NCBI RefSeq assembly: GCF_963675985.1
Contig: NZ_OY780958.1
Location: 496,001 to 560,000 of the forward strand
Direction of reading: 5' to 3'
From: an uncultured Roseibium sp.
GTDB taxonomy: Bacteria > Pseudomonadota > Alphaproteobacteria > Rhizobiales > Stappiaceae
DNA length: 64,000 nt
Shown: piece after piece, positions 30,376 to 38,575 of the stretch
How positions within the stretch are numbered: position 1 is the first letter of the stretch
Layout of the letters: every line of letters begins with the position of its first letter
Notes under the pieces: generated by a model
Database searches by the model: none
What the model saw: only the letters and a program-made list of their open reading frames with translations
What the model was told of the DNA's origin: nothing
Made by a program: the position numbers and the translations under genes

Positions 30376-32406
30376 TCAGGCCGCCGCGACCTTCCGCAGG
30401 AAGGCGTCGATGCGCGATTTTACCTGGCCGTTGATGTCGTCGATGCCTTCAGAGGCGTCGCGAATGTGACCTGCGGATGTCTTGGCGGCCGCGGCGGTTG
30501 CCTGAAGGCTGGAAATGGTATCTGCCACCAGGCGTGTGCGTTCCGCCGCTTCACCGACATTGCGGCTGATCTCACTGGTTGCGGTTGTCTGTTCCTCGAT
30601 CGCACCGGCAATAGCAACTGTGTTGTTCTGAACTTCGCCGATAATGCCGGCAATGTCCGTCATGGCCGAGACGGTGGAGCGGCTTGACTGCTGGATCGCC
30701 TTGATCTGGTTGGAAATTTCCTCGGTCGCGCCGGCGGTCTGGTTGGCCAGTGATTTTACCTCGCTGGCCACGATGGAAAAGCCCTTGCCGTGTTCGCCGG
30801 CCCGGGCGGCTTCAATCGTGGCGTTGAGTGCGAGAAGGTTGGTCTGTTCGGCGATTGCCTGAATCAGCAGGATGATTTCGTCGATCTTGGTCGCGGCCCG
30901 GGCCAGTTCATCCACATCCCGGTTCGTGTCCTGGGCGCTCGCGCTGACCTTGTCCACCTGAGCGGAGGTCGCGGCAATCTGTGCGGAAATCTCCTGAATG
31001 GACGAACTCAGCTGCTGACTTGCGGAGGCCACGGTTTCCACGTTGGTCGAGGCTTGCTGGGAGGCTTCGTTGGCGGCGCCGGCCTGCTCGTCGTTGCGGT
31101 CGTTGGCTTCCAGGAGATCGTTGGCCGTGCGGCGCGCGCCGGAGACGGTTTCGCTTGCGGTGGACAGAAGTTGCAGGATGTCGCTCTTGAAGTCCGCGAT
31201 CGATGTCTCGATTTCCTGCTGGCGGGCGGCTTTCGCGGCATCTTCCGCATCTGCCTCGCTCTCCAGGCGCATCCTTTGCCGCGCGTTTTCCTGGAATATC
31301 ATCAAGGCTCTGGCCAGGGCGCCGATCTCCGTCTTGTGTTCGGTATAGGGAATGGCGCAATCGACGTTGCCATCCGCCAGCTCGGAGGTCGCGCCAGTGA
31401 TTTCGGAGAGGTTACGGCTGACACTGCGCACGATCAGCACGCTGGCCGCGATCACGGCCACAAGGGTCAGGATGACGACGGCGAAGATCAGGCCGGACAG
31501 AAAGGCGCGTTCGCCGTTCATGACACTGCGAATGCGGTTCGCCTGCTCGTTGGTTCCGGTCAGCATCTCCAAAAGATCCTGATTGAGCCGGTCGTAGCTG
31601 GTGTTGATGGTGTCGCCGGCGTCTGCAAGCGCGAGTTCTGCCTGGCCCAGATTGTCAAGCTTAGCCTGAAGGTCGTCGATCAGGCTGTTGGAGGTTTCGG
31701 CGAAATCGGGATCGAGATCCTCATTCTTGAGCAGGTCCCGCATCTCGGCGAATTTCTGTTCGATCAGGGTGACGTAGGAGCTTTCCGCCTGGTTGACGAG
31801 CATCAGGATATCGCGGCGGATCCCGTCAAAGGCCGCGTTGACTTGAAAGACAGCGGCCTGGTCGTCGAATTCCAGTTCTTCCGCAATCCGGGTTGCGAGT
31901 TTGGCCACAGCATTGCTCAAGTCGACGGAAAACCCGGTCGGACTGTCGATTCCCGCCTGCCCTTCTTCGGTCACCTGGACACTTTGCCGGTCGCGGTAGC
32001 CGAGTTGCGCCAGGATTCCGGAATAGGTCTCAAGAGCGCCAAGATAAGTTTTCAGGGTCGATGCGAGTTTCGGTGCGACGGCGCTCAGGGTCGGATCGGC
32101 CTGGACCCGGGCAAGCTGTCGGTTCACGTTCCCAACGGCGGACGTAACCGCCGGAAGCGCTCCCGCATACCGTTCGGCGCGCAGGTTCTGTTCCGCAACC
32201 CTGAGCGTGAGAAGGAGACGCTCAAGCTGGTTCAGCTTCTCATGGGCCGCATCGGTAGCCGCATAATCGGAGGATGTCTGTTCGATTTTTCGATCAGACC
32301 AGAACTGAACGATGCCGATTGTGGCGAAGCCGAGTATCGCGCATGCCGCGAGTGCCGTTACCCGTTTGCGCAGGGTGAACCGGTCGAAAAGATTCAAGGC
32401 AAGCAT
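30376..32406 (-). CDS. Methyl-accepting chemotaxis protein (transmembrane)
   Basis: 676 residues. TM1 (ALAACAILGFATIGIVQFW) is near residues 17-38, a large helical periplasmic sensor follows (about 40-295, HBM/four-helix type), TM2 (LIFAVVILTLVAVIAASVLI) is near 305-325, then a HAMP domain and the MA signalling domain with AEQTNLLALNATIEAARAGE and KGFSIVASEVKSLANQT. It senses an unknown periplasmic ligand and controls CheA in the membrane array. GGAG lies upstream of ATG 32406. The periplasmic domain does not show a known ligand motif. Confidence 0.95.
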   Translation of the reverse strand: MLALNLFDRFTLRKRVTALAACAILGFATIGIVQFWSDRKIEQTSSDYAATDAAHEKLNQLERLLLTLRVAEQNLRAERYAGALPAVTSAVGNVNRQLARVQADPTLSAVAPKLASTLKTYLGALETYSGILAQLGYRDRQSVQVTEEGQAGIDSPTGFSVDLSNAVAKLATRIAEELEFDDQAAVFQVNAAFDGIRRDILMLVNQAESSYVTLIEQKFAEMRDLLKNEDLDPDFAETSNSLIDDLQAKLDNLGQAELALADAGDTINTSYDRLNQDLLEMLTGTNEQANRIRSVMNGERAFLSGLIFAVVILTLVAVIAASVLIVRSVSRNLSEITGATSELADGNVDCAIPYTEHKTEIGALARALMIFQENARQRMRLESEADAEDAAKAARQQEIETSIADFKSDILQLLSTASETVSGARRTANDLLEANDRNDEQAGAANEASQQASTNVETVASASQQLSSSIQEISAQIAATSAQVDKVSASAQDTNRDVDELARAATKIDEIILLIQAIAEQTNLLALNATIEAARAGEHGKGFSIVASEVKSLANQTAGATEEISNQIKAIQQSSRSTVSAMTDIAGIIGEVQNNTVAIAGAIEEQTTATSEISRNVGEAAERTRLVADTISSLQATAAAAKTSAGHIRDASEGIDDINGQVKSRIDAFLRKVAAA

Positions 32407-32646
32407 CTGGTGGCGTCTCCAGAGATCGGGAGTAAATATGCTTTGTTTTCAAGTATTTTTCACAATGTTGAATATTCGTTTAATAATAAGTTGTTTTTCC
32501 CTAAATGCCTAATTTCATTCTTGTTATTTCAATAAATCCAAAATGACGTAGTAGTGATGCCTGTTCGGTGTAATCAGGTGCAAAGATTTCTTGATCCCGG
32601 CCTTTCGGCTCCGGACAAGGCTCATCTGAGCGCATCAAGAGAATGT

Positions 32647-32901
32647 TTAACGTCGGGACGGTAACAGCTTTTCCATGGCTGACAGTTCGTCGCAGAGGTC
32701 TTCCAGCTTACGGCCCAGCAGGGTCTGGGCGTCGCGCAGGCCCTGATTGTAAAAGACGGGACCGGCCGTTTCGGCGAAGAAGTCGATCAGGAAGCCGGCA
32801 TCCATGTTGCCGATCTCCTGATCCAGTTCGGAGCTGAAATAGCCCTGAATGCGTTCGGCAAGCCAGGCATGGTCTTCCTTGGACAGCTTGATGTCGGACA
32901 T
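32647..32901 (-). CDS. DUF2164 family protein
   Basis: 84 residues fitting DUF2164: IKLSKEDHAWLAERIQGYF, SSELDQEIGNMDAGFLIDFF and GPVFYNQGLRDAQTLLG. The family is small, soluble and of unknown function. GGAGG lies a few bases before the ATG. It is 58 bases downstream of the permease and may share its transcript with the purS-purQ operon. The 240 bases between it and the chemoreceptor gene start show only an AT-rich promoter-like stretch. Confidence 0.88.
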   Translation of the reverse strand: MSDIKLSKEDHAWLAERIQGYFSSELDQEIGNMDAGFLIDFFAETAGPVFYNQGLRDAQTLLGRKLEDLCDELSAMEKLLPSRR

Positions 32902-32959
32902 GGGACCTCCGGGTTTCGGTTTGTCGGGGAGAGGGAGAAGGCAGGTCGCAAGAACGCGC

Positions 32960-34162
32960 CTATTCGCCTTCCACGGGGGCGCCGAAGACGACGATGATCG
33001 CGCAGATCACCGAAAGCAGGAGAAAGCCGGCGGCCTGCTTCGTCTGTTTCAGCCGGTAGGCGCTGATTGCGGCAACGAGGCACTGGAGGGCGTAGTAGAA
33101 GGCAAAACAGCGGGAGGCGAGGGTGATCAGGGCGTAGATATCGGTTTCCCAGGTCACGAGCGCGGCGATGACGGCAGTCAATAGATAGGCATGACGAATG
33201 TTGATCCGCTTGGCGCTGACGTCGCGCACGAGACCGCCTGCACCAAGCGTATCGGCGATGGCCGCACTCGACTGGCTTGCGAGCGCTCCGATGATGATCA
33301 TGATCGGCAAGACGGCTGCGACCGGCGCCAGCATGTCGACAATGGCCGCGACGCCGTCCAGGCTGGTATCGATGGTGAACAGGGGTGTCATGGCCAGGAA
33401 GAAGGCCAGATAGATGGCCGCGGAAAGAAGCTGCGCCTGCTTCATGGTCTTGACCCGAAGCTCCGCCGGATAGGCATCGCCGAGAAAGCGGGAGGTCTCG
33501 AAGCCCTGCACCACGATCAGCAGGCCGAGGAGAATAGGCACATTCTTGGCTTCGAAATGCCCCGGCAGGGTCGAGACCCCGCCGTTGAAGGCATGGGACA
33601 GGGCATAGACAATCAGCGCGGCCAAGAGGCCGCCGATGACCGCAAGCTTCACTGACACGGCATAGATTTCCAGCTTTTCCTCCGCGCCGAAGCCGCGCAG
33701 CAGGCCGACGGCGGCGATCAGCGCCAGGCAGACGGAGACGATCAGCTTGATGTCTGTGCCGTTTGCGATGCCGAGCGGCTTCAGGAGGAAGGTCGAAAAC
33801 AGCACCAGGTAATAGGCGACGGAGACGAAATAGGCGAAGGCGAGGGCGACGTGGGACATCCGCTCAAGCGACAGGATCGGTCGTCCGGCCTGGCCGTCAT
33901 TGAGAAGGGGCTCCACATGAAGGATGTTGTGCCGGACTGCTGCGCCGACGAAATAGGCCATCAGGAGAAGCCCGGCCATCAGCGCGGTGGCCCAGGAGCC
34001 GGACAGGTCGCGCAGGATCGGAACGGAAACGAGAAAACCGCTGCCGATGATCGAGGCGAGCGGGGTGGATATGGCGCGCCAGTGCGGGGAGGCGACCAGA
34101 CGCGGGTGAAGCAGAATGGCGGCGGCGATCAGGGTAACAGCGATGGCGAGGACGCCGATCAT
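32960..34162 (-). CDS. APC-like multi-spanning permease
   Basis: 400 residues with about eleven hydrophobic helices. Features include ISTPLASIIGSGFLVSVPIL (a glycine-rich first-helix break as in APC/LeuT-fold transporters) and LGLLIVVQGFETSRFLGDAY, resembling the sixth-helix region. The substrate is unknown. The ATG begins nine bases after the purQ stop, so it is almost certainly co-transcribed with purine genes. Its place hints at nucleobase or amino acid transport, but no nucleobase-specific motif is visible. It is not a usual member of the pur cluster. Confidence 0.75.
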   Translation of the reverse strand: MIGVLAIAVTLIAAAILLHPRLVASPHWRAISTPLASIIGSGFLVSVPILRDLSGSWATALMAGLLLMAYFVGAAVRHNILHVEPLLNDGQAGRPILSLERMSHVALAFAYFVSVAYYLVLFSTFLLKPLGIANGTDIKLIVSVCLALIAAVGLLRGFGAEEKLEIYAVSVKLAVIGGLLAALIVYALSHAFNGGVSTLPGHFEAKNVPILLGLLIVVQGFETSRFLGDAYPAELRVKTMKQAQLLSAAIYLAFFLAMTPLFTIDTSLDGVAAIVDMLAPVAAVLPIMIIIGALASQSSAAIADTLGAGGLVRDVSAKRINIRHAYLLTAVIAALVTWETDIYALITLASRCFAFYYALQCLVAAISAYRLKQTKQAAGFLLLSVICAIIVVFGAPVEGE

Positions 34163-34171
34163 CTTACCGGC

Positions 34172-34846
34172 TCACACGGTCTCGAGCGCTGAAATCAGAC
34201 TTTCGAAAAGAGCGCGTCCGTCGGTTCCGCCCTGAAGCGGTTCGACCAGGTTTTCCGGATGCGGCATCATGCCGAGCACATTGCCCTTTTCATTGACGAT
34301 GCCGGCGATGTCGTTGATGGAGCCGTTCGGATTGGTGCCGTTGGCGTAGCGGAAAACAACCTGGCCGTTATCCTCAATGGCCATCAGCGTCTCGGCATCG
34401 GCGAAGTAATTGCCGTCGTGGTGGGCCGTCGGGCAGCGCCACACCTGGCCTTTTTCGAAGGCATTGGAAAAGCGGGTCGTGTTGTTGACCGTTTCCAGCA
34501 GGACTTCCTTGCAGACGAAATTCAGACCGGCATTGCGCATCAGGGCGCCCGGCAGAAGACCGGCTTCCGTCAGGATCTGGAACCCGTTGCAAACACCAAG
34601 AATGGAGACGCCGGCGTTTGCCCGGGCGACCATGTCCTTCAGGATCGGCGAGCGGGCGGCAATCGCGCCGGAACGCAGGTAATCGCCATAGGAAAAGCCG
34701 CCCGGAACGATGACGAGGTCTACATCGGGAAGTGTCGTTTCCGTATGCCAGACGGACTGGGGCCGGGTCCCGGTGATCAGTTCCAGAGCATGGAACATGT
34801 CGCGGTCGCGGTTGGATCCCGGAAAGACGATAACGGCGGTTTTCAT
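34172..34846 (-). CDS. purQ: Phosphoribosylformylglycinamidine synthase subunit PurQ (glutaminase)
   Basis: 224 residues of class I glutamine amidotransferase. KTAVIVFPGSNRDRD starts the protein; the nucleophile Cys is in ILGVCNGFQILTEAGLLPG and the His-Glu pair near the end in GMMPHPENLVEPLQGG. It supplies ammonia to PurL. It lies 24 bases after the small membrane ORF and is followed by a permease at nine bases. purL is not adjacent, as it usually would be. Confidence 0.97.
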   Translation of the reverse strand: MKTAVIVFPGSNRDRDMFHALELITGTRPQSVWHTETTLPDVDLVIVPGGFSYGDYLRSGAIAARSPILKDMVARANAGVSILGVCNGFQILTEAGLLPGALMRNAGLNFVCKEVLLETVNNTTRFSNAFEKGQVWRCPTAHHDGNYFADAETLMAIEDNGQVVFRYANGTNPNGSINDIAGIVNEKGNVLGMMPHPENLVEPLQGGTDGRALFESLISALETV

Positions 34847-34870
34847 CAGACTTTCAGTCCCGGTTGGGTT

Positions 34871-34999
34871 TCAGAGCATCAGGTAGACGGCAAGTGCGGA
34901 CAGCGCCATCGGCAGAACGATAAAGATACCCGCCTTGATGGCGACGAAGCGCACGATCCTGACCGTATCGTCGTTCGCGGGACGCTGTCTTACGTTCAT
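34871..34999 (-). CDS. Small membrane protein associated with FGAM synthase genes
   Basis: 42 residues (MNVRQRPANDDTVRIVRFVA then KAGIFIVLPMALSALAVYLM): a basic cytoplasmic head and a single membrane helix (about 20-41). Its ATG overlaps the purS stop codon (ATGA), so it is translationally coupled to purS and precedes purQ by 24 bases. I recall small membrane proteins annotated as FGAM synthase-associated at this position in related genomes, which supports it being real. Possible roles are membrane tethering of the PurLQS complex, or regulation; neither is shown. Confidence 0.82.
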   Translation of the reverse strand: MNVRQRPANDDTVRIVRFVAIKAGIFIVLPMALSALAVYLML

Positions 35000-35238
35000 T
35001 CGATGATCTCGATGGCGTAGTTTTCGATCACTGTGTTGGCGAGCAGCTTCTCGCACATCTGCGCAAGATCGTCCTGCGCGGCGTTCTTGTCGGAGCCGGT
35101 CAGTTCGATGTCGAACACCTTGCCCTGACGGACCGAGCCGATGCCGCCGAAGCCGAGGCCGCCGAGGGCGCCTTCGATGGCTTTTCCCTGAGGATCGAGA
35201 ACGCCGTTCTTCAAGGTGACGGTCACGCGTGCTTTCAT
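34996..35238 (-). CDS. purS: Phosphoribosylformylglycinamidine synthase subunit PurS
   Basis: 80 residues: MKARVTVTLKNGVLDPQGKAIEGALGGLGF, then VRQGKVFDIELTG and CEKLLANTVIENYAIEI, quoted in parts. PurS bridges PurL and PurQ and helps ammonia channelling. Its TGA overlaps the start of the small membrane ORF. A 143-base gap with hairpins separates it from purC. Confidence 0.96.
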   Translation of the reverse strand: MKARVTVTLKNGVLDPQGKAIEGALGGLGFGGIGSVRQGKVFDIELTGSDKNAAQDDLAQMCEKLLANTVIENYAIEIIE

Positions 35239-35349
35239 TTGGATCCACTCTCTTGCGCCAGCCGGGGTCAGACCCCGTTTGTTCGTTCCGGCCGCTCAAT
35301 ACACCAGCTGCGTCCGGCGGGAAAGGGCCGATGGCGGCAGGAGAATATC

Positions 35350-35375
35350 GCTCCGGCGTTTTTCAACGCCGGAGC
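35350..35375. repeat. Hairpin between purC and purS
   Basis: GCTCCGGCGTT (35350-35360) and AACGCCGGAGC (35365-35375) form an 11-bp stem with a 4-base loop, seven bases after the purC stop codon. No T-run follows on the minus strand, so it may set relative purC and purS mRNA levels. A second palindrome CGGGGTCAGACCCCG is at 35263-35277. Confidence 0.6.
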
Positions 35376-35381
35376 AAAGGA

Positions 35382-36149
35382 TTACTTCACCAGCGTCGGG
35401 CCGGAAGGGGCAGGGCGTTCCTCGTTTCCGTTCAGGATTCCGAGGCGCTTGGCGACTTCCTGGTAGGCTTCCAGCATACCGCCCAGGTCGCGGCGGAACC
35501 GGTCCTTGTCCATCTTGTCGTTGGTCGCAGTGTCCCAAAGCCGGCAGCTGTCGGGCGAGATCTCGTCGGCGACGACGATGCGCATCATGTCGCCTTCGAA
35601 CAGGCGTCCGCACTCGATCTTGAAGTCGACCAGACGGATGCCGACACCCAGGAACAGGCCGCAGAGGAAGTCGTTGACGCGGATGGCCAGCGCCATCATG
35701 TCATCAAGCTCCTGCGGGGTGGCCCAGCCGAAGGCGGTGATGTGTTCTTCCGACACCATCGGGTCGTCGAGCTCGTCGTTCTTGTAGTAGAACTCGATGA
35801 TCGACCGCGGCAGCTGGGTGCCTTCTTCAAGGCCGAGGCGCTTGGAGATGGAGCCCGCGGCGACGTTGCGCACCACGACTTCCAGAGGAATGATTTCCAC
35901 CTCGCGGATCAACTGTTCGCGCATGTTGAGCCGGCGGATGAAGTGAGTCGGAATGCCGATTGCGTTCAGGTTGTTGAAGATGTACTCGGAAATCCGGTTG
36001 TTCAACACGCCCTTGCCATCGACAACTTCGTGCTTCTTGGCGTTGAAGGCGGTGGCATCATCCTTGAAATGCTGGATCAGCGTTCCGGGCTCGGGGCCTT
36101 CGTACAGGATCTTGGCCTTGCCTTCATAGATTCGGCGGCGGCGGTTCAT
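35382..36149 (-). CDS. purC: Phosphoribosylaminoimidazole-succinocarboxamide synthase
   Basis: 255 residues. MNRRRRIYEGKAKILYEGPE, FKDDATAFNAKKHEVVDGKG, EVVVRNVAAGSISKRLGLEE and DFKIECGRLFEGDMMRIVVADEIS (in parts) are SAICAR synthase motifs. It joins CAIR and aspartate using ATP, step eight of purine synthesis. ATG 36149 gives the length and N-terminus usual for Rhizobiales PurC; the in-frame start at 36179 adds ten residues and no better ribosome binding site is seen for either. The divergent neighbour is DUF1476. Confidence 0.96.
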   Translation of the reverse strand: MNRRRRIYEGKAKILYEGPEPGTLIQHFKDDATAFNAKKHEVVDGKGVLNNRISEYIFNNLNAIGIPTHFIRRLNMREQLIREVEIIPLEVVVRNVAAGSISKRLGLEEGTQLPRSIIEFYYKNDELDDPMVSEEHITAFGWATPQELDDMMALAIRVNDFLCGLFLGVGIRLVDFKIECGRLFEGDMMRIVVADEISPDSCRLWDTATNDKMDKDRFRRDLGGMLEAYQEVAKRLGILNGNEERPAPSGPTLVK

Positions 36150-36460
36150 TGGCAGGTACCGTGTGTTTAGAAAATCCATTGAACGGGGTGTTACTCACGT
36201 TTGTGTTATTCCTCCCGAGCTTCAGCGGTTGATCCGTGTCGAGAGAAAGCGTCCTTAGCCCCGCATTAGCGGCGCGGAACTTAACCGAACGGAGGCGAAA
36301 GTACAATCGAAGACAGCGAAGCTTTTCGAGGGGGTGCTCATCCATTTGGGGCAGAGGGCCGATCTTGCGTTGATTTGGGCTGCTTGCGAGGATATGGAAA
36401 AGGCAAGTTTGATCCTATATTCAGGTCGTAGAGGCGATCCGCAGTTCAGGAGACACCAGG
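36150..36460. other. Divergent promoter region purC / DUF1476
   Basis: 311 bases without a supported gene. Near the purC side, GTGTTACTC (36188) and GTGTTATTC (36202) form a direct repeat that could be a regulator site. Near the other side TATATT (36416-36421) could be a -10 for the DUF1476 gene. No riboswitch-like structure was recognised. Confidence 0.4.
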
Positions 36461-36784
36461 ATGAGCACATTCGACAAGCGCGAAGAAGGTTTTGAAAGCA
36501 AGTTCGCGCATGACGAGGAGCTGAGGTTCAAGGCAAGCGCTCGACGCAACAAGCTGCTTGGCCTTTGGGCTGCCGAAGCCCTCGGTTTGGAAGGCGACAA
36601 GGCGCAGGAATACGCCAAGGAAGTGGTCCGAGCCGACTTCGAGGAGCCGGGAGACGAGGACGTTTTCCGCAAGATCCGCGCGGATTTTGACGCGGCCAAC
36701 GTTGACCAGTCCGACCATCAGATTCGCCGCACCATGGATGAATTGATGCAAAAGGCTGTCGAGCAGATCAGAACCCAGGGCTGA
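36461..36784 (+). CDS. DUF1476 protein, F1FO-ATPase zeta inhibitor homologue
   Basis: 107 helical residues beginning MSTFDKREEGFESKFAHDEE, with LRFKASARRNKLLGLWAAE and a C-terminal DHQIRRTMDELMQKAVEQI. This is the alphaproteobacterial zeta subunit family, shown in Paracoccus denitrificans to block ATP hydrolysis by F1 through its N-terminal segment. It acts in the cytoplasm on the ATP synthase. AGGAG precedes ATG. It is divergent from purC, a neighbourhood I recall from other Rhizobiales, and ends in a strong terminator. Confidence 0.92.
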   Translation: MSTFDKREEGFESKFAHDEELRFKASARRNKLLGLWAAEALGLEGDKAQEYAKEVVRADFEEPGDEDVFRKIRADFDAANVDQSDHQIRRTMDELMQKAVEQIRTQG

Positions 36785-36810
36785 TTTCGGTCTTATCAAC
36801 GGTTTTCAGG

Positions 36811-36845
36811 AAGCCCCCGCCGGTTTGGCGGGGGCTTTCTTTTTT
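36811..36845 (+). terminator. Intrinsic terminator of the DUF1476 gene
   Basis: An 11-bp stem AAGCCCCCGCC/GGCGGGGGCTT (36811-36821 with 36827-36837), a 5-base loop and TCTTTTTT after it. Confidence 0.94.
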
Positions 36846-36967
36846 GCGATGGCTGCTTTCGGCAATTTCGGTCCGGAAGAGGACGATTTTCCCGAAATCC
36901 GGTCTTGCGCGAAAGCGAGGCCGGGGATTTCATGTGGCCGAATTTCAGACCGCAAAAGGATCGTCCG

Positions 36968-37735
36968 ATGACATCTCCCAAGAGCCTTGCCGCCAAACTC
37001 CGCGCCGATGAGAGCATCGTGACCGCATGGGCGTCGCTCGCCGTGCCGATCCTGGGGGAGTTGCTCGGCCGAAGCGGCTTTCCGGCCGTGACCTTCGACA
37101 TGCAGCACGGCCAGCACGATTTCGGCGCCGTGCGCGAGGGGCTTTCCTTTCTCTCCCTGACCGATGCTCACAAGATCGTGCGCATCCCCGTCGGTGAAAT
37201 GTCGACCGCGAGCCGGGCGCTGGATATCGGTGCGGAATGCGTGATCGCGCCGATGATCAACTCCGTGGAGGATGCGCAGGCCTTTGCCGATGCGATGAAA
37301 TATCCGCCGGTCGGCAAGCGCAGCTGGGGCCCGCAACGTGCCGCCATGCTGAAAGGCCAGGCCCTGCCGGATTACCTGGCAACGGCCAATGACGAGACTG
37401 TGGCGCTGGCGATGATCGAAACGCCGGAAGCGATTGCCGCGCTGGAAGATATCCTGGACGTGCCGGGCATCGACGGCATCTTTGTCGGACCGAGCGATAT
37501 GTCCCTGACCCTGTCGAACGGGGCGAAGCTGGATCCGAACGGCGAAAAGACCATCGAGGTCTGTGCGGATCTGGCCGAGCGTACCCGGGCCAAGGGCAAG
37601 ATCCCGGGCATTTTCTGCATGAGCCCGGAGCGTGTGCACGAATCGCGCAAGCAGGGTTACAGGCTGATGGCTTACGGTTCCGACCTTTCCCTGTTCATGG
37701 GCGCGGCGACGGCGGCAATTGACGCGTCGCGTTGA
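36968..37735 (+). CDS. HpcH/HpaI class II aldolase/citrate lyase family protein
   Basis: 255 residues: ILGELLGRSGFPAVTFDMQH, HKIVRIPVGEMSTASRALD, CVIAPMINSVEDAQAF, the catalytic region KRSWGPQRAA and metal-binding ETPEAIAALEDILDVPG with GIFVGPSDMSLTL. It should cleave or form a C-C bond of a 2-keto-3-deoxy or 2,4-dihydroxy-2-oxo acid with a divalent metal. The substrate is not predictable. AAGGA precedes ATG 36968, which matches the family start better than an upstream extension. Monocistronic. Confidence 0.9.
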   Translation: MTSPKSLAAKLRADESIVTAWASLAVPILGELLGRSGFPAVTFDMQHGQHDFGAVREGLSFLSLTDAHKIVRIPVGEMSTASRALDIGAECVIAPMINSVEDAQAFADAMKYPPVGKRSWGPQRAAMLKGQALPDYLATANDETVALAMIETPEAIAALEDILDVPGIDGIFVGPSDMSLTLSNGAKLDPNGEKTIEVCADLAERTRAKGKIPGIFCMSPERVHESRKQGYRLMAYGSDLSLFMGAATAAIDASR

Positions 37736-37864
37736 TTTCGGTCAAAGCCAGACGTTACGCTATTTGCAAGTATCCGCAGACATTGCGGCAAAGAACAGGC
37801 TGGGGCGCCTGAACGGGTTACGGAGCCGCTGATTTCCATTCGGTAAGCAAATGGAGACAGCTTC

Positions 37865-38083
37865 ATGTGGAAACTTGGCATTATTCTTTTCATCATCGTC
37901 GGACCGACACTTGCGGGCATCGGGGCTCTGATCCCGCTGGCAATGAGCGGCGTGAACCAGATCAACCCGATGTTCCTGACCGGGGCTGCGGTCGTCGGCG
38001 CGGTGATCGCTATCCCCGTCAGCCTGTTCCTCGGCAAGAAGATCAACGATCTGATCTCGTCGAAGGGCGGTGTGACCGCCTGA
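37865..38083 (+). CDS. Small two-helix membrane protein
   Basis: 72 residues with two hydrophobic helices (LGIILFIIVGPTLAGIGALI and FLTGAAVVGAVIAIPVSLFL) and a short basic tail. Similar short proteins in alphaproteobacteria are often labelled CTP synthetase by database error; nothing here supports that. GGAGACAG precedes ATG, and a strong terminator follows, so it is a genuine expressed gene of unknown function. Confidence 0.83.
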   Translation: MWKLGIILFIIVGPTLAGIGALIPLAMSGVNQINPMFLTGAAVVGAVIAIPVSLFLGKKINDLISSKGGVTA

Positions 38084-38113
38084 GACGGGATTCGGCGTTC
38101 TGACAAGAAATTC

Positions 38114-38154
38114 GGTCGTGCGGATGGTAATCCGTGCGGCCTTTTATTTTTTTG
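38114..38154 (+). terminator. Intrinsic terminator of the small membrane protein gene
   Basis: A 12-bp stem with three G-U pairs (38114-38125 with 38130-38141), a GGTA tetraloop and a T-rich tract (38142-38154). Confidence 0.92.
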
Positions 38155-38239
38155 TGACGCCGGTCATTCCCGAAAAATCGAGGATTGGAGCTGCTTTTTA
38201 GGAGGGGGGCGGAATTACGTCCGATTGTGCTCAACGCAG

Positions 38240-38533
38240 TTATTGGTTGGAACGTACGTCCGTCTGGAATAAATCGAACTCCCGATCGTGATGTGCGATG
38301 GCTTCGCCAATATCGTCGAACCAGTCGCATCGTTCTGATGCGGGGTCTTCGATCAGCAATTCCACAAAGAGGTTTTCGAGATACATATGGTGCTGTTCGT
38401 TGTCTCCGACCCGAAAACCGTCGGCATTGCTCACTGCGTATTTGCCGCTTTCCAAATCGTGAAGACATCTGTACCGGATGGCCGTCTGATCGTTGAGAGG
38501 TCGCCAGACCATGATTTCCTTATATAAATTCAT
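38240..38533 (-). CDS. Hypothetical protein
   Basis: 97 soluble, acidic residues starting MNLYKEIMVWRPLNDQTAIR with HHMYLENLFVELLIEDPAS and FDDIGEAIAHHDREFDLF. No family was recognised. Base composition is more AT-rich than the surroundings, which may mean recent acquisition. The ribosome binding site is weak. The composition and ending on this strand suggest a real gene. Confidence 0.6.
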   Translation of the reverse strand: MNLYKEIMVWRPLNDQTAIRYRCLHDLESGKYAVSNADGFRVGDNEQHHMYLENLFVELLIEDPASERCDWFDDIGEAIAHHDREFDLFQTDVRSNQ

Positions 38534-38575
38534 TCGTAGTAAAGGGCCTACCCGTTTCGGTCGTTGTTGTGTTTG

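Noticed and set aside
30790..32535. 581-residue frame antisense to the membrane chemoreceptor gene
   Set aside because: Composition typical of antisense to coiled-coil genes; the sense strand encodes a full receptor.
35239..35381. Possible purine riboswitch between purC and purS
   Set aside because: The hairpins lack the conserved purine aptamer three-way junction; they sit downstream of purC, not before the operon.
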